Assembly: GCF_003289945.1 (NCBI RefSeq) | Contig: NZ_QMBP01000002.1 | Span: 62,001-126,000, forward strand | Direction of reading: 5' to 3' | DNA length: 64,000 nt | DNA from: Mesorhizobium hawassense | GTDB lineage: Bacteria > Pseudomonadota > Alphaproteobacteria > Rhizobiales > Rhizobiaceae | Part shown: positions 18,527-27,964 of the stretch, in pieces | How positions within the stretch are numbered: the stretch's first letter is position 1 | How the letters are laid out: each line of letters begins with the position of its first letter | Made by a program: the position numbers and the translations under genes | The notes under the pieces: model-generated | What the model saw: the letters and a program-made list of their open reading frames with translations, nothing else | Database searches by the model: none | Told to the model about the DNA's origin: nothing

Positions 18527-18601
18527 CTGCAGACACTTGCCCGTTTGCACAAGCTCCGATGTAAGGCCACACGAATTGGGGGTTAGGCTTAAGGTCGCGG
18601 C

Positions 18602-19549
18602 TTAAGGGGCCTCTGCGGTGGGACTGGCCCGCAGCTCAGCAGCTATGTTCCCCAGGATCGCTGCAACCACCAATGCGCCACCCGCGAAGGTTTCAGTCGC
18701 AGGCATCTCATTGAAGAACAACCAGACCCATAGCGGACCCATAGGCATCTCCGCCGCGCTGAGCAGAGTGGCTTGAGCGGCCGGCAGGCGCCGTGCCCCC
18801 ATCGCGTAGACGCCGAGGGCAACGCCCTGCGTGATGATCCCAAAAAGACCGAGCAGCGCCACCTCTCCGATGGGGATACTGAATGGATCGGCGAAAAAGA
18901 ACGCAAAACTGGCCGCGACAATGTTGGCGAGAGCCACGGATTCCAGCATTGGCGTGTCGCGATAGCGGCGCATGATCACTGTCATCATCGCGATCGAGAA
19001 GGCGACGTAGACCATCGCAAGATCGCCTTTCAGATGCCCGCCCCCCGCGGCAAGAGTGCCGCGGACGGTCACGATGACACCTGCCATGGCAACGAATGTG
19101 CAAAAAATCGTGCTGGTACCGGGCCGTTCCCGGAACCATAGCCAGGCAAGTACAGCTGCCATGAAAGGAACCGTGGCGTAGATGACACCGCCATTCGCGA
19201 TGGTGGTGTTCTGCATGGAATAGATGGAGGAGAAGAGGCCAGTGGCGATGAGTGCGGTCGTCGCGATGCCCGCAGGCACCATGGTTCGTCGCCAATCCAA
19301 CGACCAGCGCTTTCGTTCCATCATGGCGAGAGCAAAAATTGACGGTCCGCCAAAGATGCAGCGCCAAAAAACCAGGTTCCATATGTCGACGTCGGACAAC
19401 ATGCGCACGAACAGGCCCATGGTGCTCCAGGCGAGCGAAGAGGCGAGAATGAGTAGGATGCCCAGCCGCGCATCACGACGGCTGCCCTTATTGACGTCCA
19501 CCGCATCGACCAAGGGGTGACCCCATCTAGGCGGGCACGTGCCGCACAC
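18602..19549 (-). CDS. EamA/DMT family transporter
   Basis: 315 residues with ten predicted TM helices in two EamA repeats (LGILLILASSLAWSTMGLFV, then GDLAMVYVAFSIAMMTVIMR). This family exports amino acids, nucleosides or drugs across the inner membrane. The true start may be internal (the GTG within VDAVDVNKG) because the first ~20 residues are atypical. Its substrate is unknown. It faces the mucR pseudogene tail to tail. Confidence 0.85.
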   Translation of the reverse strand: MCGTCPPRWGHPLVDAVDVNKGSRRDARLGILLILASSLAWSTMGLFVRMLSDVDIWNLVFWRCIFGGPSIFALAMMERKRWSLDWRRTMVPAGIATTALIATGLFSSIYSMQNTTIANGGVIYATVPFMAAVLAWLWFRERPGTSTIFCTFVAMAGVIVTVRGTLAAGGGHLKGDLAMVYVAFSIAMMTVIMRRYRDTPMLESVALANIVAASFAFFFADPFSIPIGEVALLGLFGIITQGVALGVYAMGARRLPAAQATLLSAAEMPMGPLWVWLFFNEMPATETFAGGALVVAAILGNIAAELRASPTAEAP

Positions 19550-19674
19550 CGGGGCAATGATGCGCCGATGTTACGGGAAGAGAAAGCAGATTCTAAACAA
19601 GCATCTTCTAAAATGGATCGAAATCGGGCGGCGCCATGCGTGACCTCTGCCCTCGGAGAGCACTCCCGAAGCGT

Positions 19675-20019
19675 CTACAGCGGAGACGAGAGGACGGTAA
19701 CAAGGTTCTTGGCGGTCTGAGGGTAAAAGCGGTTGCCATTGATGGTGGCCAAACCCGCCTCATTGAGACTGCGCGCAAGCTCAGAGTAGGACATCGTTTC
19801 CCAGCAGTCGGGCAGCAGTTCGCGGACTTTGCTGGCAAAATCCGCTGCCCTCGCTCTGCTAGCCGCCGCGAGGGTGTTCCCGTTCTTCCCAAGCGCGACA
19901 CCTCTACGTTTGGCTTGGGCCAGCGCTGCTTTCGTCCTCTCGGAAATCAGCCGACGCTCCTCCTGGGCAAGCGCGGCGAAGATATGCAGCTGAAAGTCCG
20001 TTGCATTAGCGCGAGGAAA
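19675..20019 (-). pseudogene. Serine recombinase (resolvase/invertase), C-terminal part
   Basis: About 115 codons: HIFAALAQEERRLISERTKA followed by a helix-turn-helix region (YSELARSLNEAGLATINGNR). The catalytic serine domain is absent. Upstream of residue ATDFQL the reading enters the P460-leader repeat, so the gene was cut there. Such resolvases accompany transposons and plasmids, which fits an island. Confidence 0.8.
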
Positions 20020-20021
20020 CC

Positions 20022-20180
20022 CACGTCTATCGAATGCATGTCCAAACGGAATTTCCAATGCCCTCTGCTGCGTCCGATCATGAGATCCGCTGGGTTTGGC
20101 CGAACATCCAACCGCCTCGACGTTGGATGAAGTCATTGCGCTGAGCCTTTTGCCGCACGCGGGCAACAAAGGAGAACCGA
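20022..20180 (+). repeat. P460 leader repeat, copy 1
   Basis: About 145-160 bp homologous to the leaders at 51022-51180 and 57408-57560. Shared blocks include GCATGTCCAAACGGAATTTC, TGCGTCCGATCATGAGATCC and CGCGGGCAACAAAGGAGA. The conserved region ends at the ribosome-binding site of the downstream P460-type start. Confidence 0.75.
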
Positions 20181-20310
20181 ATGAAAATGACGGAAGACCG
20201 TCGGCCCGGCAGTCGCCGTCTCGCTGGTCGCGCTAAGCGTGGCGGCGCTCCCGTAGATGAGCAGACTCAGCCGGCCCGACCGCGAACGTCGTGGACGCTG
20301 ATATGTCACC
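20181..20310 (+). pseudogene. Cytochrome P460 N-terminal relic, copy 1
   Basis: Starts ATG 20181 after AAGGAGA. A one-base insertion precedes KTVGPAVAVSLVALSVAALP, which matches the signal peptide of the intact P460 at 50446-51021; a TAG then follows at the end of the signal peptide. The relic at 57275-57407 has TAG at the same codon. The heme domain is lost. Confidence 0.75.
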
Positions 20311-20492
20311 CGTCAAGCCGTCGCGCTGCGCCAAGTAGTCCTTGAAGCGAGGCCACATGGTTCAACTTTCCCTTTCGGACACGACCCAAGGCCTCCGGCA
20401 TTAGATCCACGCGCCTCGTCGCCGCGGCATTTCCAACAACGAGGGCGGAAACACTCTCGTACCTCAGCCCATCCTGAACAATAGGAACCATC

Positions 20493-21128
20493 ATGACCAA
20501 CGGAATCACCATGACCAACGCCGTCATAGACTGTATTCTGAGCCGCAGCTCAACCAAGTACTACGATCCCACCGCCGCCTTGAGCGACGACCAAATCCGC
20601 GAGCTGGTGCGAATCGGCACCACCGCGCCGACGTCTTTCCACTTGCAGAACTGGCGCTTCATTGCCGTGCGCACCCCGGAAGCCAAAGCCAGGCTGAGTC
20701 CAATCGCATGGAGTCAGCCCGCGATCACCGAGGCGGCCGTTACCTTCATCGTCTGCGGACAGTTGGCCGATTCCAGCGTGGTACCAGAGCGTCTGGCACC
20801 GCTGGTGGAGGCCGGAATCATGCCCGCAAAGATGGTGCCGGAATGGGAAATCCCCGCGCGCGATCTGTACATGGAGTACCCTCAGCGCCAGCGCGACGAG
20901 GCAGTTCGCACCGGCACCTTCGGCGCGGCGGCGATGATCTATGCGGCCCGCTCGCTAGGCTTGGGTTCCACTCCGATGATCGGCTTCGATGCCGAAGCGG
21001 TGCACCGCGAATTCGAACTGACCAAGGATGAAGTACCGGTCATGCTCTTGGCCGTAGGGCCGGAGCGTCCTGGAAACTGGGCGCAGAAGTCGCGCCGTCC
21101 GGTCGCTGATGTGCTGCATCTCGTATAA
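20493..21128 (+). CDS. Nitroreductase family protein
   Basis: 211 residues. The FMN-binding start is RSSTKYYDPTAALSDDQIRE; APTSFHLQNWRFIAV and the AARSLGLGSTPMIGF block are typical of NfsB/HBN-like enzymes. It reduces nitro compounds or quinones with NAD(P)H. ATG 20493 (AGGAACC upstream) is followed six codons later by a second ATGACCAACG, so either could be used. It is 21 bp upstream of the AhpD-like gene, forming a redox pair. Confidence 0.9.
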   Translation: MTNGITMTNAVIDCILSRSSTKYYDPTAALSDDQIRELVRIGTTAPTSFHLQNWRFIAVRTPEAKARLSPIAWSQPAITEAAVTFIVCGQLADSSVVPERLAPLVEAGIMPAKMVPEWEIPARDLYMEYPQRQRDEAVRTGTFGAAAMIYAARSLGLGSTPMIGFDAEAVHREFELTKDEVPVMLLAVGPERPGNWAQKSRRPVADVLHLV

Positions 21129-21149
21129 GTATTAGTTACGGAGAACACG

Positions 21150-21695
21150 ATGCCAAGAACCGCTGCCCTAAAGTCGGAACAGGTACCTACCAATAGCAAA
21201 CTGACTCTCGATGCGTTCTCCAAGAACATCGGGTTCACTCCAAATATGATGGCGACCTTTGCGCAGAGCCCGATCGCGTTCAACGCATGGGCCTCCCTGT
21301 TCGGCTCCTTGAGCAAGACGCTTGACGTGAAGACGCGCGACAGCATTGGCCTCGCAGTCTCGGAAGTGAATGGCTGCAACTACTGCCTGTCGGTTCACAG
21401 TTTTGCGGCCGAGCATATGGCTAAGCTTCCGACGGATGAAATTATGCTCGCACGGAAGGGACACGCCAGCGACCCGAAGCGGGATGCCGCGGTCCGGTTC
21501 GCGCGCAAAGTCATCGAGACCCGAGGCCATGTCAGTGACGCCGATCTGAAAGCCGTCCGCGATGCTGGCTACACGGACGCGAACGTCATGGAGGTCGTCG
21601 CGCTGGTGGCTATGTACTCGCTAACGAACTTTTTCAATAACGTATTCGATCCCGAGAAGGACTTTCCGGCCGTTGCGCCGGCGGGCGCGATCTGA
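21150..21695 (+). CDS. Carboxymuconolactone decarboxylase/AhpD-like peroxidase
   Basis: 181 residues. The signature EVNGCNYCLSVHSFAAEHM carries the CxxC plus His active site of AhpD-type alkylhydroperoxidases. RBS GGAG before ATG 21150. It probably reduces organic peroxides using a thiol donor. It is co-transcribed with the nitroreductase and followed by a hairpin at 21766-21813. Confidence 0.9.
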   Translation: MPRTAALKSEQVPTNSKLTLDAFSKNIGFTPNMMATFAQSPIAFNAWASLFGSLSKTLDVKTRDSIGLAVSEVNGCNYCLSVHSFAAEHMAKLPTDEIMLARKGHASDPKRDAAVRFARKVIETRGHVSDADLKAVRDAGYTDANVMEVVALVAMYSLTNFFNNVFDPEKDFPAVAPAGAI

Positions 21696-21765
21696 ATTCT
21701 ATCCGATCGCATCGACCATTTGTGAGAGAACTTGGAGGCGTCGTTTGATTCGAGCGTGACGTCAT

Positions 21766-21813
21766 AGCCCAGATGCAGCGAGGACCGTTTCTCGGGAACG
21801 CATCTGGGCTTTT
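21766..21813 (+). terminator. Hairpin with T-run after the AhpD-like gene
   Basis: AGCCCAGATGC pairs perfectly with GCATCTGGGCT (11 bp) around a 23-base loop that can itself pair (CGAG/CTCG), followed by TTTT. It lies 70 bp after the stop codon. Likely intrinsic terminator of the nitroreductase operon. Confidence 0.6.
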
Positions 21814-21851
21814 CGGATGTATCGAGGAGGTTGGGGCAATTCCGCACCAAA

Positions 21852-22139
21852 TCAGGATTGCACAATTACCCCCCAAGCCGATCGCGCAAAGCCATGTGCT
21901 GCTTCGGAAGATCGAATGGGGAAAACGGAAAACAGAGCCCTGAGCTTCATGTGTTCGGGCGAAATCCTGCCCATCGCCTCTGCGGAGTGCCCCCCAACCG
22001 ATCGCACGATCACTCGGTAGAGGGTGATGCCCTGTGAGGAGAAAAGCCGCTTGATCCGGTTGGTGTGCCGGATGCGTTCCTCCATCAACAGCTTGCGGTC
22101 CCGTGCGATGCAGCGCAGACGCGCTGGTACGAAGTCCAA
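21852..22139 (-). pseudogene. IS110-family transposase fragment
   Basis: A single frame contains RDRKLLMEERIRHTNRIKRL followed by F-S-S-Q-G-I, the coiled middle segment of IS110 transposases. Neither the N-terminal DEDD domain nor the C-terminal serine part is present. It marks a former insertion. Confidence 0.65.
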
Positions 22140-22398
22140 CCGTCTTGATCGGCCGAGTACTCGATCCCATCCGGCCCTGGCTCGACGTTGTCTCTGAGAT
22201 TTGCGCGAACGGACCTGGAGAGGTTGGATCGAGCGCTTCGGTCAGTCATCGATGGAACGTCTCGATGTCCCAAGCCCGACGGTGGCAAGATCTGGCGACA
22301 CGTAGCGTCATGCAATCCATTCCCGATCGTTATTTCGCTGCGGCGACGGCTCGCGATAGTGTTGCGATTGATGTGGTTAGGACTGCGAGGAGCAGGAA

Positions 22399-22680
22399 AT
22401 GAAGACGGCGACCTGGAACGGCGCGACGATCGCGGAGTCCGATAAGACAATCGTCGTCGAGGGAAACCACTACTTCCCGCCAGGGAGTGTCCGCAAGGAA
22501 TTCCTACAGGCGAGTTCGACGACGAGCCGCTGCCCATGGAAGGGCACGGCGAGATATTATTCGTTGCTGGTGGATGGAAAGACCAATGAGGATGCCGCGT
22601 GGTACTACCCGGAGCCGTCCACGGCGTCAGCGAACATCAAGGACTACGTGGCTTTCTGGAACGGCGTCGACGTCAGATAG
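22399..22680 (+). CDS. DUF427 domain protein
   Basis: 93 residues, typical size. SDKTIVVEGNHYFPPGSV and the R-C-P-W-K-G-T-A-R-Y-Y and AWYYPEPSTASANIKDYVAF segments match DUF427. Function unknown; some members sit with redox or carotenoid genes. AGGAG lies before ATG 22399. Confidence 0.9.
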   Translation: MKTATWNGATIAESDKTIVVEGNHYFPPGSVRKEFLQASSTTSRCPWKGTARYYSLLVDGKTNEDAAWYYPEPSTASANIKDYVAFWNGVDVR

Positions 22681-22928
22681 ACGAACCACCTGTCCTCCAA
22701 GAACGTGCCGGGGGTCCAGATTCCGTGTCCGCGAATCCTCGGAGTGGCTTTTGCTTCGACGGCAATTCGCCTACGCGTCAATACTCGTCTGAGGACGGAA
22801 GAAGTATCAGGCGCAACACCGATTCGAAACTCGGGATTCTTGCGACAGATTCTTTGCGCAAGATCAAGTTGCAGCCAGCCAAGTCCTCCGAGGCTTACGT
22901 GATAAAATTGCGGTGTAGAGGAAGTGAT

Positions 22929-23387
22929 ATGGAACAATCCCACCAGATCGGCGACAGGATCACTGACAAGTCAGCACCGCCCGATGACGACACGGTCCGC
23001 GAGTGGATCGGGCCGAAGGCTTACGAGCATTGGACCGAGCTGCAAAACTGGATCGAGGCATACTACCCCGGTGTGTTCGCACCGGATTGGCTCTACGGTG
23101 GCAAGAAGCGCGGCTGGTCTCTGCGCTACAAGAAGACCAGGGCATTCTGCACCTTGATACCGGAATACGGGCTGCTTTCGGTTGTGGTGGTCTTGGGGGG
23201 AGCTGAACGAGAGAAGTTTGAGGAGAGGCGTTATGTCTGGCGCTCGCCGTTGGTCAAGCTCTACGATGAGGCGAAAACATACATTGACGGGAAATGGCTG
23301 ACAGTCGGCATCTCATCCTCAGACGATCTCCATGATGTGACGGACCTTCTAATTATGAAGCGCCCTTCTTCACACTCATCCAGTTGA
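22929..23387 (+). CDS. DUF3788 family protein
   Basis: 152 residues. YGGKKRGWSLRYKKTRAFCT followed by L-I-P-E-Y-G matches DUF3788. Start ATG 22929 has AGGAAG upstream; a longer reading lacks a signal. Function unknown. It is monocistronic, about 250 bp after the DUF427 gene. Confidence 0.8.
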   Translation: MEQSHQIGDRITDKSAPPDDDTVREWIGPKAYEHWTELQNWIEAYYPGVFAPDWLYGGKKRGWSLRYKKTRAFCTLIPEYGLLSVVVVLGGAEREKFEERRYVWRSPLVKLYDEAKTYIDGKWLTVGISSSDDLHDVTDLLIMKRPSSHSSS

Positions 23388-23429
23388 GTGCCGCAGAATT
23401 CCAGACTTTTAGGGCAAATTCAGGATTTA

Positions 23430-23699
23430 ATCGATAGCATATATAGCTGGGTGCAAAATCTCCAGCGTGTTGAATGATGCATCGGCCGCCCTCCAACGAC
23501 CTGGCAGCGATTTTACGTGGTCAGATTGGACAGGAAAAGTCGAAGCGGAGCTCGCCGCAGGCGAGTCGAACCACTGTCGCGTCGAGAAGCGAACCTTCGG
23601 CCATGGCCAACCGAACCGGATTGCCGGGCCGTCCACGATCCATATGTTCCGCTCGCCGTGTTTCAGCGTGTTGAGCGGCGGATACGTGATTTGTTGCAT
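23430..23699 (-). pseudogene. DUF4336 family relic, frameshifted
   Basis: From ATG 23699, QQITYPPLNTLKHGERNIWI followed by V-D-G-P-A-I-R-F-G-W-P-W-P-K matches the start of DUF4336 proteins. A shift near 23595 is then needed to read TVVRLACGELRFDF. The rest of the metallo-hydrolase-like protein is missing. Confidence 0.7.
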
Positions 23700-23843
23700 C
23701 GTCGAGCATTGGTCGGAGCGTTGGCGTCTGAGTCGGGCTAGGCCGCGACAAACCCGAGCGTGTTGTCGCTCGTCTACGCCGGAGGAAGATGAATCGCAAA
23801 GGAGGGCGCCATCGGGAGCCCACGGTATGGTGGTCAACCGCTT

Positions 23844-24403
23844 CTATCTTGTAATCGACCAGTCGTAGATCGGTGTATCCGACGGCAACCGGGCAAGGCC
23901 GGCCTCGTCGTGATCCAGCAACCGGCGGAGCCGTCGGTAATAGGTGACGAATTGCTTGCTGTAAGCGTTCCCTGTCCGCTCTCCTTTGTCGAGCGCAAGT
24001 TTGGGTGCGGCTAGCTTTTTCCGCCGATGTATCAGAGCGCGGATTGGAGTCAGCGGACGCCTGCTGAAGTCCTTCGCGAGTTCGCCTATGGTCCTGCCTC
24101 TCAGGTTCGCGATGGAAGTGCTTGTGTATCTCCCCAGGGTCCTGGGGTCGGACACAACGAATGGTCCCCGTCCAGGCTGAGGTTGTTCAGGAACGCGGCC
24201 CTCGCTGCGGCGAAGTCGTCCTCGACGAACTGCCTGCCATTGGGATTGGCAAAGCCGGTGTGATGGCGCTGCTGAGTGGGCGAGCGCATGCGGAGCCGCT
24301 GTGATCTCGACCAAATGCACCCAGGTTTCACGCCGGTATCGTGGAACAGGCGGACCGTCCCGCCGTCAGCGACTGCAACTGTTGTAGCGGCAGGTAGTAT
24401 CAT
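23844..24403 (-). pseudogene. Host-attachment (baeRF-like) protein relic, frameshifted
   Basis: From ATG 24403, MILPAATTVAVADGGTVRLF and ANPNGRQFVEDDFAAARAAF match the family named host attachment protein. One shift near 24155 leads to SDPRTLGRYTSTSIANLRGR and TIGELAKDFSRRPLTPI, the matching C-terminus. The last ~60 codons (from KKLAAPKLAL) are not family-like and may be an unrelated fusion. These proteins resemble archaeal release-factor domains. Confidence 0.65.
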
Positions 24404-24445
24404 CCAAAGACCTCCTGTTGACGCTCCCGCATGAACGCCAGCCGG

Positions 24446-26314
24446 CTATGATACTTGCGTGCCGACGCTCTGCGGCGCCTCTTCGATAAGCTCTGGGCGC
24501 GAGGCTCCCAAGAGCAGGGTAGTCCCAACGACGGCCGAAAGAATCGACGCGGCGAACACGGCGATCTTGGCGGACGAGAAGTCACTAGTGCTCGGAAACG
24601 CTTGCCCGGCGATGAAGAGCGACATCGTGAAGCCGATGCCAGCGAGGGCACCTGCCCCGGCCAACTGCCGCCACGTGTACTCTGCCGGCTTGACAGCTAT
24701 GCCTGCGCGCACGGCCGCTGCGGCCGCGAGGAAAATGCCGAGTGGCTTTCCTATGGCGAGGCCGGCGATGATCGCGGCCATGAGCCAGCCATGCCCAACG
24801 AAGAGGAACGGGTTGATCTCCACACCCGCATTCGCCAATGCGAAGATCGGGAGGACAGCGTAGCTCGACCGCGCACCGGCGTGCCGCAGAAGCCGGTCGG
24901 CGGGCGATTCAAGTCTGTCGTAGATCGCGTCGAGCGCATGCAGTGCCGGTGTGGAGGGGCCGTGCCTGAGCACCTCGCCCTCATGCCGGGCCTCGGACGC
25001 GATGATGGTGCTGGCCTGCGTCATCAAGGCGGCCAAGTCGGCGGGCGGCCGTGTCGGAATGAACAGCGCAAGTACCACGCCGGCCAGCGTAGCGTGGAGG
25101 CCGCCCGCGTAGACGAACGCCCACAACACGACGCCCAACAGAATATAGGGCGACAGCAGGTAGACCCTCGATCGGCTCAGCAGCGCCAGCGCAACCACAA
25201 CCGCAGCGGCCGCCGCAAGGTAGGCCAGATGGATCTCGCCGGAGTAGAACACAGCGACGACCACGATGGCGCCGATGTCGTCGACGATGGCCGCAGCGGT
25301 GAGAAAGATGCGCAGCTCGACGGGGACGCGCGCGCCCATTACGGCGATCAAGGCGATCGCGAACGCCGTATCCGTCGCCATCGGGACGCCCCACCCGTGC
25401 GACCACGGCCCCGCTGGGATGACCAGCGCATAAAGAAGGGCGGGCACGACCATGCCCCCGAGCGCGGACGCAATCGGAAGCGCGGCGGAGCGGCGGCTCG
25501 CAAGGTGGCCGACCGTCATCTCACGTTTCACTTCCAACCCGACGACGAGGAAGAACACCGTCAGCAGGCCGTCGTCGACCCAATGGAGGATGGACATCCG
25601 GAAGACCGCGTCACCCAAGCTCACGCTGAGCTCCTGGCGCCAGAACGCGTCGAACGTTGGCCCGAGCGGAGAGTTCGTCACGACGACCGCCACCACGGTC
25701 GCGAGGACCAGCAAAAAGCCGGCGGACGCGCCCCAGCTGGCGAAGTCCAGGGCTGCTGTACGGACGCGGTGGCCGAGCGTGCCGAGCATCGCATCGACGA
25801 GAGAGCTCTCGTCCCAGGGTCCGTCGTAGCGCCGGCGGTTGATGTAGAAGGTCGGCGTGAACCTCACGCCGCTTGCGTGGGAGCTGGCGACATCGACCTC
25901 CACCCTCGCCCTCGCGCGCCGCACGGAGTCGCTGTCGCCGACCGCGAACTCGGCGGTCACGCCCAAGTCCGCGGCAACTGCCAAGAGGTCGTCCTCTGTC
26001 AGCTGTATCGACCTCGTCATCAGTTTGATGTGCGCGGACCAGAACGCCTCGGGCGTCTGGGCAAGCTCAGCGAGTTCGGCGGCCCGAAACGCAAGACTGT
26101 TGTCCCTGAGCGGCCTGTGCCGGAAGGCGTAACAGACGCGGTCGCCGAGTTGGTCGCGTGCTTGCGCGATGCGCTCGTTGGCAGCCCTGCAGTGCGGGCA
26201 TGCGTAGCTGCCGTACTCGACGAGTGTGATCTCGGCATCGGCGGGGCCGAGCACGTGGTCCGTCTCGTGGTCGACCGGACGGTCGAGGCGGCCGGGCGGG
26301 ATCATAAGCTGCAT
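24446..26314 (-). CDS. nhaA: DsbA-like/NhaA fusion Na+/H+ antiporter
   Basis: 622 residues. Residues 1-190 are a thioredoxin/DsbA domain with the redox motif C39-P-H-C42 and the cis-Pro segment RFTPTFYINRRRYDGP. Residues ~215-610 are a complete NhaA: VGLEVKREMTVGHL, WGVPMATDTAFAIALI, and AAIVDDIGAIVVVAVF with the essential Asp pair. NhaA exchanges Na+ for protons in salt and alkaline stress. No signal peptide precedes the DsbA part, so it is probably cytoplasmic. Start ATG 26314 lies 31 bp after the histidine kinase stop, indicating one operon. Confidence 0.92.
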   Translation of the reverse strand: MQLMIPPGRLDRPVDHETDHVLGPADAEITLVEYGSYACPHCRAANERIAQARDQLGDRVCYAFRHRPLRDNSLAFRAAELAELAQTPEAFWSAHIKLMTRSIQLTEDDLLAVAADLGVTAEFAVGDSDSVRRARARVEVDVASSHASGVRFTPTFYINRRRYDGPWDESSLVDAMLGTLGHRVRTAALDFASWGASAGFLLVLATVVAVVVTNSPLGPTFDAFWRQELSVSLGDAVFRMSILHWVDDGLLTVFFLVVGLEVKREMTVGHLASRRSAALPIASALGGMVVPALLYALVIPAGPWSHGWGVPMATDTAFAIALIAVMGARVPVELRIFLTAAAIVDDIGAIVVVAVFYSGEIHLAYLAAAAAVVVALALLSRSRVYLLSPYILLGVVLWAFVYAGGLHATLAGVVLALFIPTRPPADLAALMTQASTIIASEARHEGEVLRHGPSTPALHALDAIYDRLESPADRLLRHAGARSSYAVLPIFALANAGVEINPFLFVGHGWLMAAIIAGLAIGKPLGIFLAAAAAVRAGIAVKPAEYTWRQLAGAGALAGIGFTMSLFIAGQAFPSTSDFSSAKIAVFAASILSAVVGTTLLLGASRPELIEEAPQSVGTQVS

Positions 26315-26345
26315 GGCTGAACCGGTCTCGGAGTGTCCGCGCCGG

Positions 26346-27407
26346 CTACGGCGTCGGCGCAACCGTCCCTGGTTTGATGACGTGGAATTCGCCGCCGTCA
26401 GGTGAGGGCGTGTACGCGATCTCCGCGCGGACGATGCTGCTGGCGAGCCCAGCTGCTTGCACCCGCGGCAGGAAGAGCCGCACCAGCGTGCCGGCACCCC
26501 GCCCGCTCTCTATACGGACCGCGCCGCCTCGTCCTTCAGCGAAGCGCTGGACCTGGAGGAGCCCTAGGCCGGAGCCGCGGCCCGCGGGTTTTGTCGTGAA
26601 GTACGGGGTGAAGGCCTGCGAGAGCACCTCCTCGGGCATGCCCACCCCGTCGTCGGCGACGACGATCTCGACGAATCCCTGCGCCGTGCCAGGTTCGACG
26701 TTCCGCGCTGCAACAGTAATCACGCCGCCGTCCGGCATCGCATCGGCCGAGTTTCGGCAGAGGTTCAGCAAAGCAAAGTACAGCTCTTCCGGGTCGGCAT
26801 CGAAGGCCCATAAGTCAGAAGCGATCTCGCTGCGGACGGTGACGTCTGGATGCAACGCCTGGTCAAGCGTTCCGGCTATCGCTGCGAGGCGACGGCCTGC
26901 GACAAAACCGTCGATCGACTTGGGGCACGGCCGCGCAGCGTCGAGCAGCTGCCGGCTGAGCAACGCGCCTCTCGTGACCGCCTCCTGCATTTTGCCGACG
27001 ATGATCGTTCGGTAAGCGGCATCGCTCTGGCACTCGAGTAGCCGCAGGCCGCTGCCGATCACGGCGAGAAGGTTGTTGATGTCGTGGACGACAAGTTGCG
27101 CCGCGTCCGCTACCGCCCTCATCCTCTCACGCCCGCCAGCGGCGTCCGCTCCAAGCGTGTCGGACTGCAGGCCGGTGTGGCACAAAATCCCCGAGACCTC
27201 GCCGTCGGACCCGAGGAGCGGGATCTCCACGCACCTGGACGCAATGAGGCCACTTCCGCCATCTTGGACGGCCCGGACCCTTGCACTAAACGCACGCCGC
27301 ACTCCAAGCGCGACGCCGGCGCTGTTCACGAGCACGACGGCATCCTCCAGCGGCGGGCTTTCGATCGAGCCGGGGAGCGAAACGCCAATTGTCTCTTTGA
27401 TCTGCAT
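26346..27407 (-). CDS. Sensor histidine kinase, soluble
   Basis: 353 residues, no TM segments. A PAS/GAF-like N-terminus (DAVVLVNSAGVALGV, then VEIPLLGSDGEVSGILCHTG) is followed by the phospho-acceptor helix QLVVHDINNLLAVIGSGLRL (His near 123) and an ATPase domain: N-box NLCRNSADAMPDGG, G1 VADDGVGMP, G2 GRGSGLGLL. M at 27407 is chosen over an upstream ATG because TAGGAGA precedes it. It is the first gene of an operon with the NhaA fusion, so it may sense conditions linked to sodium or redox. No response regulator is adjacent. Confidence 0.88.
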   Translation of the reverse strand: MQIKETIGVSLPGSIESPPLEDAVVLVNSAGVALGVRRAFSARVRAVQDGGSGLIASRCVEIPLLGSDGEVSGILCHTGLQSDTLGADAAGGRERMRAVADAAQLVVHDINNLLAVIGSGLRLLECQSDAAYRTIIVGKMQEAVTRGALLSRQLLDAARPCPKSIDGFVAGRRLAAIAGTLDQALHPDVTVRSEIASDLWAFDADPEELYFALLNLCRNSADAMPDGGVITVAARNVEPGTAQGFVEIVVADDGVGMPEEVLSQAFTPYFTTKPAGRGSGLGLLQVQRFAEGRGGAVRIESGRGAGTLVRLFLPRVQAAGLASSIVRAEIAYTPSPDGGEFHVIKPGTVAPTP

Positions 27408-27468
27408 GTCGGATCTCCTAGCCTGCGATCGTTCGATGGATCGGAGAGTGAGTTCATGACGGTCGAAA

Positions 27469-27510
27469 GGAAAATCACCTCTCGCCATGGAGTCGATAGC
27501 TGGCCGTTAT
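27469..27510 (+). repeat. Shared upstream element, copy 2
   Basis: Matches 4206-4246: GGAAAATCACCTCTCGCCAT, then G-GAGTCGATAG, then CCGTTAT. It lies about 60 bp upstream of the histidine kinase start. Confidence 0.4.
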
Positions 27511-27729
27511 CGGAATGACCGAGAGCGCCTGGAGCGCGCCCGGAGATGTGCGACGCGCCTCTCTGCGAGGACTCGCCGAGCAGCACTCTTGGCGGCGGAG
27601 AAGAGGTCCTCGGCTATCCTGCCGGCTGAGGGGGCATTACGGGCGGTTATCGAGATCATAGCTTTACCAGCCGATTCCACTGCAATACCGCTCGTGCCGC
27701 GGGCGCGGTCGTGAGACCGAACCGACCGC

Positions 27730-27745
27730 ATGCAATCGGTTGCAT
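27730..27745. promoter_or_regulatory. Palindrome ATGCAA-TCGG-TTGCAT
   Basis: Two perfect 6 bp arms around a 4 bp centre, in the middle of the divergent promoter region. The size suits a dimeric regulator. The regulator is unknown. Confidence 0.35.
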
Positions 27746-27964
27746 TGTGCGCCGCCGTAGCGAGTAGAGGCGGGCAAATCGCTCCAAATTGCTGCTAAAA
27801 AAGGAGGAGGATCATCCGCGTCCACCGTATCCGGCAAGACCAACGGCTGACATTTCTCGGGCGATGGAGTACGATTCCTCCCGGGCTGGAGAGAGACCGC
27901 GTGTGGCGTACGAAGAGCTTGATCAGCCGACGTCAAGCCGAAGCCCGACGCCGGAGTCTGACAG

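Larger units (their letters stand above)
27408..27964. other. Divergent promoter region between two sensor kinase genes
   Basis: 557 bp with no recognised coding relic. It contains the shared element at 27469-27510 and a palindrome at 27730-27745. It must hold the promoters of the HK-nhaA operon and the giant sensor gene. Confidence 0.5.

Noticed and set aside
24455..26320. A 621-codon open frame on the plus strand
   Set aside because: It is exactly antisense to the DsbA-NhaA gene, is Arg/Gly/Asp-rich with no family motifs, and arises from GC-rich codon usage of the real gene.
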